Assembly: GCA_028753945.1 (NCBI GenBank) | Contig: JAPNXP010000002.1 | Location: 10,168,001-10,232,000 of the forward strand | Source of the DNA: Hexactinellida sp. DTS-2022 | Lineage: Eukaryota; Porifera; Hexactinellida | Reading direction: 5' to 3' | DNA length: 64,000 nt | Part shown: positions 11,092-22,737 of the stretch, piece after piece | How the letters are laid out: the number at the start of each line of letters is the position of its first letter | Numbering within the stretch: position 1 is the stretch's first letter | Position numbers and translations under genes: made by a program | Notes under the pieces: generated by a model | Seen by the model: the letters and a program-made list of their open reading frames with translations, nothing else | The model's database searches: none | Told to the model about the DNA's origin: nothing

Positions 11092-12860
11092 TCTACCGTG
11101 ACCTTCGATATATAAGGCCTGAGTGCTAAGCGAAAATTTGTGTACCATGGATTACTTAAGGTTGCAGTATACTTTTAAGCACTTTTTCTAAAGTTTTTTG
11201 CAGATTTGAAAGATCTTTTTTGTTTTAGATTCCCTGCTGCGAGATCTATCCAAAGATGCAATAATATTCGACCTTGGTAACATGGAGAAAATTTAAATTT
11301 TTTATAAACACACTTTCTTGGGATACACAAGTTTTTTCCTCTTAATGATTAAGACTTGTTTCCTGTTTTATTACATAGAGAAGCTTCTAATATATCATGT
11401 GAATGTACAACTTCTTTTTGATTACTTATGAGTCCAATTTTTCATCAATAACAGTCGACATCACTTTTTTTATCATTAGGAAATATAATATAATTAGAAA
11501 GAAAAGTCACAAATGAAATTCGCTACATAGACAAGATAGAACTAATTGAGAGCTGTCCAAAACCGTTGAGATTTTGTTTCTAGGTTGTATATGAAGGCAA
11601 AATGTGTTTCCCAAATTGACAAAAGTTGCGGCTGGAGATGGCGGTGTCAGAAAAAAATGAGCCCCTACAGGAGTGGCTTAGGTGGAGGTCACAAAAAAGT
11701 CGGTATTATTAAAAGTTTTCTATATTTTTCTACAAAGTTTGGAATAGAGATGCGGCATAGGCTGTTCTATCCAGAAATGAAATAAAACCTATAAGTGGCA
11801 AAATACCCGAAATTGGTAAATTTAAAGGTATACTGCAACCTTAAAGTGCATTGAAAAATGGAGAATTGTTCTTTATCCCAATAATTAGCAATGATAGAGC
11901 TGAAAAGTGTATTATAACTATATAGGAATATGGTACCCAGGTATACATAGCACTCTCCAGAATTGTGATATGTCATCATCTGATGACGTAATGGTAATTT
12001 TGGTTGCGAATTATCTTGTTTTTCTAGCATACTTTTAACATAGTTAAACGCGTTATAAATGTTCAAAATTGGAACATGGTTATACCCATAACTAGTTGAA
12101 AAAATATATCGAAATTATAAATGGAATGTTGACACATTCCTCGGTTGCCATGGAAATGTATATTTCCTAAAATGTGTCATAACTCAAAAACTATGAATGT
12201 TATGTAAACTAGGCTGGTACTGATCTGTCCGGAATAGGTAACTTCCTATTCATTGATAATACATTTTATATGCCTAACTTCAATCATCTTTGAGATCATG
12301 ACATAATTAACACTTAATTCATTATTAGGTAATGACTCACTATCTCAAAGATGATTGAAGTTAGGCATATAAAACGTATTATCAATGAATAGGAAGTTAC
12401 CTATTCCGGACAGATCAGTACCAGCCTAGTTTACATAACATTCATAGTTTTTGAGTTATGACACATTTTAGGAAATATACATTTCCATGGCAACCGAGGA
12501 ATGTGTCAACATTCCATTTATAATTTCGATATATTTTTTTCAACTAGTTATGGGTATAACCATGTTCCAATTTTGAACATTTATGACGCGTTTAACTATG
12601 TTAAAAGTATGCTAGAAAAACAAGATAATTCGCAACCAAAATTACCATTACGTCATCAGATGATGACATATCACAATTCTGGAGAGTGCTATGTATACCT
12701 GGGTACCATATTCCTATATAGTTATAATACACTTTTCAGCTCTATCATTGCTAATTATTGGGATAAAGAACAATTCTCCATTTTTCAATGCACTTTAAGT
12801 AATCCATGGTTCAAACCAGCACTCAGGCCTTATATATCGAAGGTCACGGTTCTACATATT
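11092..12860. mobile_element. Long palindromic element, copy 1
   Basis: A near-perfect inverted repeat: arms run outward from a loop of about 45 bp at 12296-12341 to CCGTGACCTTCGATATATAA on the left and its complement ending near 12858. Each arm is roughly 520 bp once the 681-bp insert at 11160-11840 is removed. Arms still match almost base for base, so the element is young or arms are kept alike by gene conversion. There is no credible protein; apparent frames are mirrored between arms. Copies 2 and 3 are at 21.18-22.53 and 46.83-52.07 kb. Confidence 0.9.
11160..11840. mobile_element. TTAA-site element, family C
   Basis: 681 bp with inverted ends GGTTGCAGTATAC, flanked by TTAA at 11156-11159 and 11841-11844. 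The opposite arm of the surrounding palindrome (near 12800) reads CACTTTAAGTAATCC, which is the uninterrupted target with a single TTAA. That gives an internal empty site and proves the 4-bp target duplication. No reading frame of note. Confidence 0.95.
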
Positions 12861-12922
12861 ATATACAAAGAACTACAGGTTAAGTTATTTTCCTTAAAGT
12901 CACACCGGCAGTCTACGGTTAA

Positions 12923-13481
12923 GGAGTAGAATCAAAGCTTTTTTCTCCATTCTCTATTGTATGTCTCTACAAAGTTTTTGTAAACGCTCTAATTCTGATT
13001 GGCCCCTGACTGGAAGTCCATAAGAAGTCATTCAGAATTTATTCTGGAAGATTCTATTTAATATTCGTGTCAGGATAATTCAAAACGTCAAAATTCAACC
13101 CTTAGGGGTCAAAAATGGACCATCAGCAAAAATTCCGTCAAATTCAATCAGATTACTTTTTAGATTAATTCAAACTTACAGAGACAATCAGCGGAAGATT
13201 TTAAACGGTGAAATTAGGATGATAAGTATATAACTGGTGTATTTATACCCATGATGAACAAAAGTTTTCATGGGGTCTTTTTGTCCGATTTTCCGAATTT
13301 ATTTAAGATTTTGGGACGTTTTGAATTATCCTGACATGAATATTCAATAGAATCTTCCAGAATAAATTCTGAATGACTTCTTATAGACTTCCAGTCACGG
13401 GCCAATCAGAATTAGAGCGTTTACAAAAACTTTGCAGAGACATACAATAGTAAATGGATAAAAAACCTTTGATCCTACTCC
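12923..13481. mobile_element. TTAA-site element, family E, copy 1
   Basis: 559 bp bounded by GGAGTAGAATCAAAG and its near-complement GATCCTACTCC, with TTAA on both sides (12919-12922, 13482-13485). Terminal inverted repeats are long, about 180 bp, including TCTCTACAAAGTTTTTGTAA. Related to 16843-17914. Confidence 0.92.
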
Positions 13482-13485
13482 TTAA

Positions 13486-14059
13486 TCCTCTAAATAAGAA
13501 TCCACAAGAAGTCACACTTTACATACATATCTAATGTAAATCACAACCATTACGAGCCTGTAATCCGTCTAATGAACTCCGATTACGATTCATTTATGAG
13601 GCATGATTCTAGCAACTTGACAGTGGCCGAAACATCTACTGATCTTGTTGATATACTATAGAAGTATAGACTCCTTTCGATTATTTCTAGACTTATTCGA
13701 ATATTCTTCTTTAATTAAATAACACCGATTAAAATGAATTTTGATTTTGTTTTTATAAATCATCATTGTTAACAACCTTGGACAGGTAGAGAACTTCACA
13801 CTAAATCTAACATTTTATCTTTTTTAGGTATGAAACAACATTTGAAAATTGATTAATATTTGTTTTAATTAATATAGCTATTAATTTTATATTTTCAGTA
13901 TTATATACATTTATTTGAACAACTGATTAAACTCCTATATTTGTACCTTAACTTCTTTAGAATAGTCATTACAATAGAAGCGTTCCAAGTTACTATAGAT
14001 TAATTACATCCATGGTGCGAATCAATTGCGATGCGAATCAAGTTACGATGAAACAGGCC
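13486..14059. other. Unassigned AT-rich stretch
   Basis: No gene, no inverted ends and no tandem repeat could be made out here. Confidence 0.4.
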
Positions 14060-14640
14060 CATTCCAGGACGAGAGGTCAAGTCAGTTTTATATGTGTCAT
14101 CCGGATGAATTGGTAATTGCCAGATCCAGTTTGGAGATTAATGTAGAAACACTCGCGCAACTTCGTGGTTAGTCTGAAAGTCATCCACAAGTGGTGAATG
14201 GTAGGGTTCTTTAACGTATTTTTAAATTCGCCATGATCGACACAAATACTTACATTACTATCCTGTTTTGTGACATAGACAGCAGGAGCTAACGAAGGGT
14301 TGTTACTCTCTTTGAAATTTATTTGTTCAAGCATCGACTTTACTACTGATCTCCCTGTGACTGATAATGCACTGAATTTCTTCGCGTGTGCATACGAAAA
14401 GGGCGGCTATCTCCAGTGGAATTTTTATGACATGAAAAGTATTTTCGTCCAGAGGTTGTAGAGAAATGATCTTTAAATTTCTCAAGTCGTTCTGACAATT
14501 CTTTTTAGTGAAATGGAATATCCAACTCTATTCTTTCGTCGAAACATGGAAAATAACATTCATCACATCCTCTTGCCATATAATGAGTTGATTCCTCATT
14601 AGATAACATTGCAGATGATAAAGGTGTTTCTTGCACAAGA
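14060..14640 (-). pseudogene. Fossil Gypsy-type reverse transcriptase scrap
   Basis: The minus strand around 14077-14334 reads like the start of an LTR-retrotransposon RT: an N-S/P-P-V-V-K lead, a C-V-D-H/Y segment, then a G-x-YQF tail. It is an old, broken fragment with no LTRs in view. Coding-like sequence further upstream on the same strand (14490-14640) may be part of it or a different repeat. Confidence 0.5.
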
Positions 14641-15399
14641 TAGGCCAGATTTCTTACATTTGCATTTTCTTTCTCAAGGAGTTTATCAGTTGAGATAGAG
14701 ATAGTAATTTTTCTCGGAAGTAATTAAGTGCCAGGAGAACACCGAGACCAATCCAATTTACTTTTCTTATATCAGGTGATTCAATAGTTTCACTACAAAA
14801 ATTAAAATGACCTTGTGTCAAATCAGGAAGTTAGTGCAACATTGCATAAATTTAAAATAGTTCGAATTTTAAGAAAATGGAAAATGCTCAATTGACACTA
14901 ATTTTAAATTGAACAATGAGCCATAAATGGGAATAGTGAGATTTTCCCTCAATAAAAAAATTTTCGACTGACAAAATCGCAATTAATTTTAATTAACTAA
15001 CATAAATTGAAAATGATTAACAGTTAGGAATTGGAAAGTATTTGAACTTTGGAAATATTTCAACGTTGAATAAATAAGAAATATCTCGATTGGAAAAAAG
15101 GAGGCAATTGTTTAATTTCTTTTCTGTTCTGTCTCCTAATTAATCGGGCCAAAGTGCTCCTTTGGCTTTTACCTATTTCCTGCTACCTATAAGATTACTA
15201 CTCCAATTCAACAACCATATCAGGCTGTAGTAAATACACCATTTCACGGCGGGGTATGTACTTTTCCGTTTTCAGTTTGATTAGATATACTTTTTGACTG
15301 TATCCTTTACTAGGTACTAGGTTAATGACTTGTGGATTTAATATTACAAATACATTCTATAAAATGTGTGTTGAAAACGTTAATATTTTCGAGTTTATA
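14641..15399. other. Unassigned stretch
   Basis: AT-rich, no gene or clear repeat boundary seen. Confidence 0.35.
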
Positions 15400-15730
15400 T
15401 AGATAGAGGCCTTAGTTCTCGATCGCTTTGTCCCAGATCGGTGTGCGCACCTCAAAATAACGGCCGCTATGCAGCCTTGCTTCTCAATTCTTCTACCATT
15501 TTCCATAGTTTTAACTTGTTTATCAATAATACACGTTGAAAGCTAAATTCTAGATCAATTTTGCATTTTCATTAATCTTTTTGCATATTTGTGTAAAACA
15601 ACAACAACAACAAATATTAAAATAGAAATTTTTATACGAGAAATTCGTGTTCAGCATACTTGTTTACTCATAATACTTGTTGAAAGCTAACTTCTAGGTT
15701 CATTTTAAATTTTCTTTTATTTGTTTATAT
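15400..15730. repeat. Dispersed repeat with tandem 130-bp module
   Basis: The block CTCGATCGCTTTG...GGCCGCTATGC resembles 39.2 kb, and it is followed by about two tandem modules (GTTGAAAGCTAA(C/A)TTCTAG, ATTTTCATTAAT, ACAACAACAACAA). The same order occurs at 39190-39685, and one module occurs at 38075-38175. An (ATAAT)n tract follows to 15780. Confidence 0.7.
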
Positions 15731-15780
15731 TGATTATAATAATTTAATAATATTATAATAATAATATCAATAATAAGAAT

Positions 15781-16382
15781 CTATTCCCCCATCACTTTAA
15801 TACAATCCGGGCAAACAAACAAACAAACACACAAACACACTACAATCGAGATTTCAGATGTGTGAACGATGTAATTCCAAATTGCAATATCATCGACTTT
15901 CTGCATAGTGGTGGGAAACTTCTTACATATACCATTACATAAACATGATATTGCCTTTTTGAAGACGTTTTAATCAACACTCTTCGGAGTTTGTCCCAAG
16001 GATTGATATACTTTTCCACTTATGCACATATTTGTAAACCGTCCCTATTTTGGCGGGACGTTAGGACTTTTGGCAAAGATTTTGTGAATTGTCCCGCGTC
16101 CCGCTTATAGACACGTTTGACCCGAATCTTTGTACCCTGTAATTCATTTTTGTGACAATGACAATAAAATTTGAAGATCTGGTTCTTCCAATTAGGTAAT
16201 ATATCTGTAGAATTGACTAACGTCCCGTTTTATTGACGGGACGTCTCGTTTTATGCAATTGGAGCAAGGTTCCTTCCGTTGAGATGAACAAATTAATGCA
16301 ATTACTAGGACATCAGTGCACGTACATCTAATACTTATCCATCTAAAAGACAATACTTAGCCAACCTTAAGTTGTATTTATA
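15781..16382. other. Non-coding stretch with short GC-rich inverted words
   Basis: No gene seen. Around 16040-16250 GGCGGGACGT and ACGTCCCG(T/C) words recur in both orientations (for example GGCGGGACGTTAGG, CTAACGTCCCG, GACGGGACGTCTCG), suggesting another word-rich MITE of about 220 bp. Confidence 0.4.
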
Positions 16383-16842
16383 CACTGACCAGCCAAAAGT
16401 ATTTGAACAATTGGAATTTCAATACAGGCACAATAGTCGAATGGTAACTTATTAAAGGGTGTTTAAACTACTCAGAAATGACTATAAATATATTGCTATA
16501 GTTATAAAGTAAATATTTTGAATTACGTCATTTTAGTCAATATACATGAAGTGGCATAAGTTTATCTGCCACGTGCCACCTGTGGCACAAGTGGCACAAA
16601 TGGGAATGTGGCTGTATTTCAGTAGAAAATATGCGTATTGATTTGAAATTATGTACCTAGAGTAATTCGACCATGTGGAATTCAAATCTGCAAACAGAAC
16701 TTCTATATTCTCATTCAATCTTGATGATTAGAAATAATCTATTAAATTAGCAAAATATAAAGGTAATGAGTTCAACACCTCCTTAGATATGTAAATTCAA
16801 AAAAATTGTTATTATATTATAATTTACATATCATTTATTTAA

Positions 16843-17914
16843 GGAGTGACAAAGTTAAATATGGCCAGTTTCTTTAGAACGTCTCTACAAAGTTAATCAG
16901 AACACTCCAATTTTTATATCAGCATGACTGGAAGAACATAAAAAGTCTTCAAAAAAATTTCTAGACGATTCTGATCTATATTCTTGTCAAGATAGATCAA
17001 AACGTCGTAATTCCAACACCTGCAGCGTCAGGAGGGGGCAGAAAATGGACCATCAGCTATAAGTCCGTCAAATTGACTCGTATTGCTTAGCAGATTTGGA
17101 TTTAGACCTACAGGTAAACCTCCCAAAGCGGCACCTCCGAGTAGCGGCAACCTCCGAGAAGAGGCACAAAATTATTCTCCCGATGGGTGCCGCTTTGGGA
17201 GTTTACCTTACGAGCAACCTCCCAAAGCGGCAACCTCCGAGAAGCGGCACAAAATCATTCTCCTGATGGGTCCCGCTTTGGGAGGTTTACCTGCATTAGA
17301 ATGACTCTAAACAGTTGAGATACTAAAATTCATATTTCTGCAAATTTTAATTTCTTTGACCATATATGGTCATATGGATGCGCCACTTTTGATGACCGAG
17401 CAATTATTTATCTTACGAATGAGAAGTCGTTGCGACTAGCTCTAACCATGTAACGATGTCAATTAATCAATACAAATTCACTGGTCAACAAATTTGGACT
17501 ACATACCATGTAGTTTACATTCTATGATTTTGTTTACCATATATGTATGTGTCATGTGGCACAATTTGATGACGTAAGCAAAAATAAAATCTTTGTTAGA
17601 GCTTAGTTCTAACTTCCGGACTCTAAGAGCGACAGATCTTAGACTTCTTTATCAGGATTATGATTATATAACAAGCTATTTAGACCCGTTAGCAAATGTC
17701 TGGTGCCACGTGGTTCAGTGTCCTTTTGTCCGAATTTCAGACGGATATTGGGACGTTTTGTACTTTCCTGACAAGAATATACATTAGAATCTTCTAGAAT
17801 TTTTTTGATGACTTTTTAAGTGCTTCCAGTCATGCTGATATAAAAATTGGAGTGTTCTGATTAACTTTGTAGAGACGTTCTATACAAACTGAGCATATTT
17901 AACTTCCTGACTCC
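16843..17914. mobile_element. TTAA-site element, family E, copy 2
   Basis: Starts GGAGTGACAAAG, ends GACTCC, TTAA on both sides (16839-16842, 17915-17918). Long inverted arms include the family-E strings CTCTACAAAGTTAATCAGAA, TATCAGCATGACTGGAAG and CTTGTCAAGATA. It is longer than copy 1 because it holds a 183-bp MITE (17111-17293) and extra sequence related to family F (17330-17640). Confidence 0.9.
17111..17293. mobile_element. Mariner/pogo-type MITE
   Basis: 183 bp with inverted ends CAGGTAAACCTCCCAAAGCG; left neighbour TA, right neighbour CA. Internally it is two tandem-like halves of CCTCCCAAAGCGG(C)/CCTCCGAGAAG, so every 30-40 bp the terminal word is repeated. Nested in a TTAA element that is nested in a Tc1-type MITE. 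Confidence 0.8.
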
Positions 17915-18744
17915 TTAAATATCATTGTTGCCGCATCTACCAATGCTATTATGCTGCTAGAAGCTTGAATGTATAAATACAACTTATTGCTGTTCAAATA
18001 CTTTTGGCCGGTAGGTGTAGAATGTGCAATAACTTCTCAATTTAACATATTTTCAATTCTCTCAAATAATCTACTTAGTACAATACTAACTAATATTTCA
18101 TTTTATTTATTTGCTATATGGTATCCAAAAATGTCAACTGATGAGAATCGTACCGCAAGTTCTACACATTATGATTCTGATATTCAAGGAGCAAAGAGGT
18201 AATCTTTAGTTTTTCATATTATTTTTTTTAGCTCCTTGTAGTAGATATAATATATGTATGTTGAAGCGTGGCTATATGCACTCAGTGAAACATTTTTAAA
18301 TCGAACTAACATAATTTGTCCAAATACCGTTGACGAATTGGTGTCCTTAGCCTAGCGGGTGTGGAAGTGTGATAGCCCACGCAAGCACATCCAAAACACC
18401 GCCTGTGCAAAACAGACCTTCTAATTTGTCACTGCTCCTATTCTATAGCCACACTCTAATGTACTAATAACTTTTTATATAGGATAAAGAGAGTTTGTAA
18501 ATAGAACCCAAATTGGGAATCGGAATTTAATATATTCAAAAGCAGTAGAAGACGAACTTATGCTCAGTGCAAGATTTGTATTGCAGATTTTCCATAGCAG
18601 CTGGGGGTCTAAATGATGTGAAAAGATACCTTGAGAGACAAAAACATAAATGTTTAGCTAGTCAATGAACGAATCAGTTAACTGTTAAATAATCCTTCAG
18701 AAAAATAAAAATCCTGTAACTACGGCAGAATTACACTTCGCTAC

Positions 18745-18892
18745 CAGTGATGGATCTAGACTTTCACCTCAAGGGGGGGGGGGGGGGGGGGGGGGGTTAA
18801 CAAAGTCCAATTGAAGTCAGGGGGGGGGGGTAATTTACATTTCGCTATAGTTAATTAAACCCCCCCCTGAGGGGGGGATAGATGAAACCCTG
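18745..18892. mobile_element. hAT MITE, CAGTGATGG family, copy 1
   Basis: 148 bp, ends CAGTGATGGATCTAGAC and GATGAAACCCTG, perfect 8-bp target duplication TTCGCTAC (18737-18744, 18893-18900). Removing it restores the frame of the surrounding hAT-like gene. Long poly-G and poly-C runs lie inside. Sister copy at 26924-27140. Confidence 0.95.
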
Positions 18893-19279
18893 TTCGCTAC
18901 CTTTGTGGAAGAGCACAACTTACCATTTATGTGTGCTGACCATTTTCCCAAATTGTGTAAAGTCATGTTCCCAGACTGCCAAATTGCCACATCATTTGCT
19001 GCAGGTAGGACTAAAACAACAGCTATAATAAAGTTTGCTTTTCCTCCTAGTATAAATGATTGTTGTCAAGGCTTGCAAACGATCACCTTTTTATATTTTA
19101 TGCGATGGGGGAAATGATCAACTCGATAAGAAGTATTTTGCTATTTTTGTTCGCTATTGGGAAGATATTATAATTCAGGTCGTACCCATTTTCTTGTTAC
19201 ACCAGTTTGTAACATTAATACTTCGCAAGCATTGTTTGATGCTCTTGCTATTGAAATTGATTCAATAAATAAACCTTGG

Positions 19280-19537
19280 CAGGCGCGGCAAGTCCTTTAG
19301 AAAAGAGGTACGGAGGAGTATTTTACAGTGTTTGTATGTGGTCCGACGAGGATGCACCAGGTATTCATATATGGTCCTGCGACACTGCACCAGCTATTTG
19401 AATATCATTCGGCTATTATTAATTCTTTAAATCATTAATTATCAATGAATTGTTAATTTAGGTGGTATAGTAAAGCTGACCATCCTGAAAAGTGGTACGG
19501 CGCTTGTCGCACCACCCGTACCGTGTATGCCGCCCCT
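19280..19537. mobile_element. hAT MITE in hAT-like gene
   Basis: About 258 bp, starts CAGGCGCGGCAAG and ends TGCCGCCCCT, flanked by a 7-bp repeat ACCTTGG (19273-19279, 19538-19544). Its removal joins INKPW to ENVIGYAS in frame. The last base of the terminus may be 19538, which would make the duplication 6 bp. Confidence 0.85.
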
Positions 19538-19629
19538 ACCTTGGGAAAACGTAATTGGGTATGCTTCGGAAATCGAAAATGTGATGGTGGGTCAAAGAAA
19601 TTCTGTTTTAGTTACATGTTCGCACTAAA

Positions 19630-20584
19630 TCTTTTCTTTCACAACGGTTAAACCACATTGTTGCTTGACCTCATTCATGGATTGACTGGGATGAATTCTA
19701 AAATTTCTCACTCTTAGCAAGAATAATTAGTAAATAATGCTCATATAGTTGCGTCTCAAAAATTACAGATAATCCCCTTTTCCGAAGTACCTGTGTTCAC
19801 TTCCATTTGTAGGTACACAAAGTAACTCTCATCCTATCCACAATAGACCTTATAATTGTTCCTGTACATATTTTATTTTTAGCTGTCTTTTAGGTCCTAA
19901 TCTTAGTTCATATACAACCAATGCAATATCTAGTCGCACTGCCAATTCAGTCCGGAACGAAATGTCGTCTCCTTTTGAAAGTTTCGCCGACAAAATTATA
20001 ATGCTTGAAATCCGATGAAATACTCATTTTGAAGCGGAAGTCAGTAGACTGTCATTGGAAATACCCATTTGCAGAAATATATTATCCAATATAGAGAAAT
20101 TGAAATATCTCTAAATTAGAAATTGAAACTTTGAAGAATGTGTCATCTATTCAAGATAATAAATATTCTGAGTTGGAATTGTTTATTCAAGGAATTAAAC
20201 CACAATTTGTTTGGTTTGAGGTCAACCACAATACAATATTCATCCCTGTACACATATTTCCTATAAAGGTTTGTAATTGCTGGAAATATGATTCATTTAT
20301 AAAAACAAGTATATTTATACCTCTATGCCCCTGAAAATACAATTTTTTGCTAATACAATGAGCGGTCGGGTTACATTCCCTGTGTTTGCATTATTTTGAG
20401 AGTTACTGTATTCGGCACAATGATGCATTTTCCAATTTGTGCTAAACACATTTTTTGGCTAGTATTAATCATGAGATTATTTGTGTTAAATATCATCATT
20501 AACTCCAGGTTTTGACTATATGTGTATGATTTGTTGTGTAGGTGCTAATTCAATTGTTTTAACCAAACATATTGGAGTTCTCTT
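19630..20584. other. Unassigned stretch
   Basis: No recognised gene. A 67-codon frame at 20131-20334 has no family I know. It may be degraded 3' sequence of the hAT-like gene or another repeat. Confidence 0.35.
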
Positions 20585-20667
20585 AGAACCCCGCGTATCG
20601 GGGCACTCCCTCGTATTGGGGCGCTGAGCGCTTGGACGGAGGTGCCCCGATACGCGGGGTTCCACTG
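20585..20667. mobile_element. Mariner/pogo-type mini-MITE (CCCCGCGTATCGGGG)
   Basis: AACCCCGCGTATCGGGGC and GCCCCGATACGCGGGGTT are inverted, and the right end continues TCCACTG then TA, the pogo/Tigger-like end. The same word recurs at 26540-26671 and 42312-42640. Confidence 0.65.
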
Positions 20668-20934
20668 TATTACTATTTTTATTATATTCCTCGCCTCTAG
20701 CCAATGCACCCCGGAAATGAGGTGCGGAACCTCCATGAGGAGCCGCGCTCCTGATTTTTCCTCCGGCGGTATCGATGAAAGCATGGGAGCGCCCTCAAGA
20801 ATGTCACTATTAAAAACGGAGGATAGATTATTTATAAATACAAATAATATTAAATAATGTAGTAGAGAAAAACTTGCACCATAATAGAAATTGCGGCCAA
20901 TAAAGTAAATTGCTCGTATTTAAAATGATTGGTA

Positions 20935-21085
20935 TGGATTCACTATTAGGCTATTTTAAACTATTGATATCCAATATATATTTTTCGATTTTAGAAATTC
21001 TGAGTTTCTCCTTCCTTCTTAGAATAATTTGTACTGTTCAAAAACGCTAAATATTTGGGGGATATCAAGTGTCGAAAATGTACCA
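20935..21085. mobile_element. TTAA-site element, family D fragment
   Basis: Reverse-oriented match to 27358-27583 and 43530-43700: shared CCATACTAG/TGGTATGGATTCACTATTAG, TCTTAGAAT and TGTCGAAAA blocks. Ends not resolved. Confidence 0.55.
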
Positions 21086-21179
21086 TTGTATATCCATATT
21101 ATGATCGAGTAGGCTATGTAAATAACAAATTAAGTAGAAAATTAATTTTATAGTAGTGTCTCATTATCTTACGCATCTC

Positions 21180-22530
21180 AAAATATCACTTTACGTGACC
21201 TACGCTATATAGGGCCTATCACCGACTTTGTGAAACTGGACTTTGGATTAAAGGAAGGCTATTGATGAATAGGATATTTATCGTTATCTGAATAACTAGT
21301 AGTGATAGACTTCATAAAACTATATAGGAAAATGGTATCAAGGTATACATAGTACCCTTCAGAATTAAGCTATGACATCATTTGATTACTTAATCGCTAT
21401 TTTTGGTGGGTATTATCGTTTTTTTATAGCCTGCTTTTAACACTGTTAAACTGGTTAGAAAGTTCAAAATTGGAACATGAATATGTCCATAACAAGTTAA
21501 AAGAAATAGATCGAAATTATAAATGGAATGGTGACACATTCATCGGTTGCCAGGGAAATGCATATTTCTTAAAATGAGCCATAACTCAAAAGCTATCTAT
21601 TTTATTTAAACTATGCTAGTACTGACCAATCCGCATTTGGATAACTTCAAATAATTGATAAATCATATTCTTTGCCTAACTTAAATAATTTTTGATTTAA
21701 TGAGTGCATTGCCATATACAGAATTAAGTGCTAATAATCTCATTATCTCAAAGATTATTATTGTTAGGCCTATAAAATGTATTATCACGAATAGGAAGTT
21801 ACATATTGCGGAAAGATCAGTACTAGCCTAGTTTACATGAGATCGATAGTTTTTTAGCTATGGGTCATTTAGGAGATAAACTTTTCCATGGCAACCGAAG
21901 GAATGTGCCAAATTGCATATATAATTTCAGATATATTTCATTTAATTAGTTATGGGCATCATCATGTTCCAATTTAAAACGTTTATAACGCGTTTAACTA
22001 TGTTAAAAGCAGGCTATAAAAACACCATAATACCCACCAAAAATAGCGATAATCAAATGATGACATGGCTCAATTCTGATGGGTGCTATGTATACCTTGA
22101 TACCATTTTCCTATATACTTCAGAGCCGTCGGAAGCAAAAAAAAGTGGGGCGGCCATAATTTTATTTTAACAGAGTTAGTGAGCGACCAAATGGGACTGG
22201 CAATGGGTGACCGCTGGGCCGCTCCACTTTTATTCATAAGTATATTATTTGTTATAAGAAAATGGTTCGACAAAGAGTAGAAATTGATCTGAAGGTGGCT
22301 GAGGACAGCATCAGCAAATATGCTGTATTTTTTTTCAAAAAAAAAAGTGGGGCGTCCATGGCCGCCCCAGCCGCTGCAGCTCCGACGCCTATGTAGTTAT
22401 AGAACATTTATGAGGTGTTTCCACACCAGTTATTTAGATAACGATAAATAACTTATTAAACAATAGCCTTCCTTTAATCCATGTTACAGTTTCACAAAGT
22501 TGGTGCATAGGCCTTATTTAACGTGGGTAC
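21180..22530. mobile_element. Long palindromic element, copy 2
   Basis: Diverged copy of the element at 11.1-12.86 kb, centre near 21710. Arms carry the same order of blocks: CTATATAGGAAAATGGTA(T/C), TTTTAACA(C/T)(T/A)GTTAAAC, AAATTGGAACATG, CGGTTGCCA. Arms of this copy differ from each other visibly, so it is older. The right arm holds a 273-bp MITE at 22121-22393. Confidence 0.85.
22121..22393. mobile_element. hAT-type MITE with 5-bp target duplication
   Basis: Ends CAGAGCCGTCGGAAGC and GCTCCGACGCCTATG are inverted. Flanks TACTT and TAGTT give a 5-bp duplication with one mismatch; a TA duplication cannot be excluded. Inner strings AAAGTGGGGCGGCCAT and ATGGCCGCCCC extend the inverted repeat. 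Confidence 0.75.
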
Positions 22531-22629
22531 ACGCACTATATTATTTCTAATAGCACATCCATGCTTTGCAAATAGCATGTCTAAAATCTCACACGTCTCA
22601 TTCTATATTTAAATTCATAATAAAAAGTA

Positions 22630-22737
22630 AAATCCAAATCTTCAGCTGTGCAACGCATGTTCATTTGGTGGCACTATATAGTTTGTGGTGGCATAATAGA
22701 TAAAATGCTGTCGCACAGCTGCATCTTTGGATTTTCT
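22630..22737. repeat. Imperfect hairpin
   Basis: AAATCCAAATCTTCAGCTGTGC and its complement (GCACAGCTG.ATCTTTGGATTT) enclose about 60 bp. Probably a small MITE; no target duplication determined. Confidence 0.6.

Larger units (their letters stand above)
16383..18017. mobile_element. Tc1/mariner-type MITE split by a TTAA element
   Basis: Ends CACTGACCAGCCAAAAGTAT and ATACTTTTGGCCGGTAGGTG are inverted and flanked by TA (16381-16382, 18018-18019). TA target and CCAAAAGTATT-type termini are typical of Tc1/mariner. The outer element is about 560 bp net; the remainder is the TTAA element inserted at 16843-17914. Confidence 0.85.
18131..19620 (+). pseudogene. hAT-like transposase gene, 5' half, decayed
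   Basis: A first exon (18131-18202, MSTDENRTASS to QGAKR) precedes a GTAATC donor. About 18480-18665 encodes a BED-like finger (CAQCKIC, then a GGLNDVKR.L...KH pattern). From 18725 the frame gives LHFA[T] then, after the MITE at 18745-18892, FVEEHNLPFMCADHFPKLC, RTKTTAIIKFA, and a catalytic-type SPFYILCDGGND. After a further MITE (19280-19537) it resumes with ENVIGYASEIENVMVGQRNS. This is the N-terminal half of a hAT-like family common in invertebrates; first Asp (CDGGND) and second (GYAS-E, where the family usually has Asp) regions are present. No dimerisation domain follows. There are several stops and at least one frame change, near 19190. Confidence 0.7.

Noticed and set aside
11767-12929. 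99- and 142-codon frames on opposite strands
   Set aside because: They are mirror images across the palindrome arms; no domain, so arm sequence rather than genes.
17083-17304. Pro/Gly-rich 73-codon frame
   Set aside because: Encoded by the repeated word CCTCCCAAAGCGG of a MITE.
18340-18420. tRNA-like A-box (TAGCCTAGCGGG), possible SINE head
   Set aside because: The A-box matches, but I found no B-box (GGTTCRANNCC) at the right distance, no cloverleaf and no second copy.
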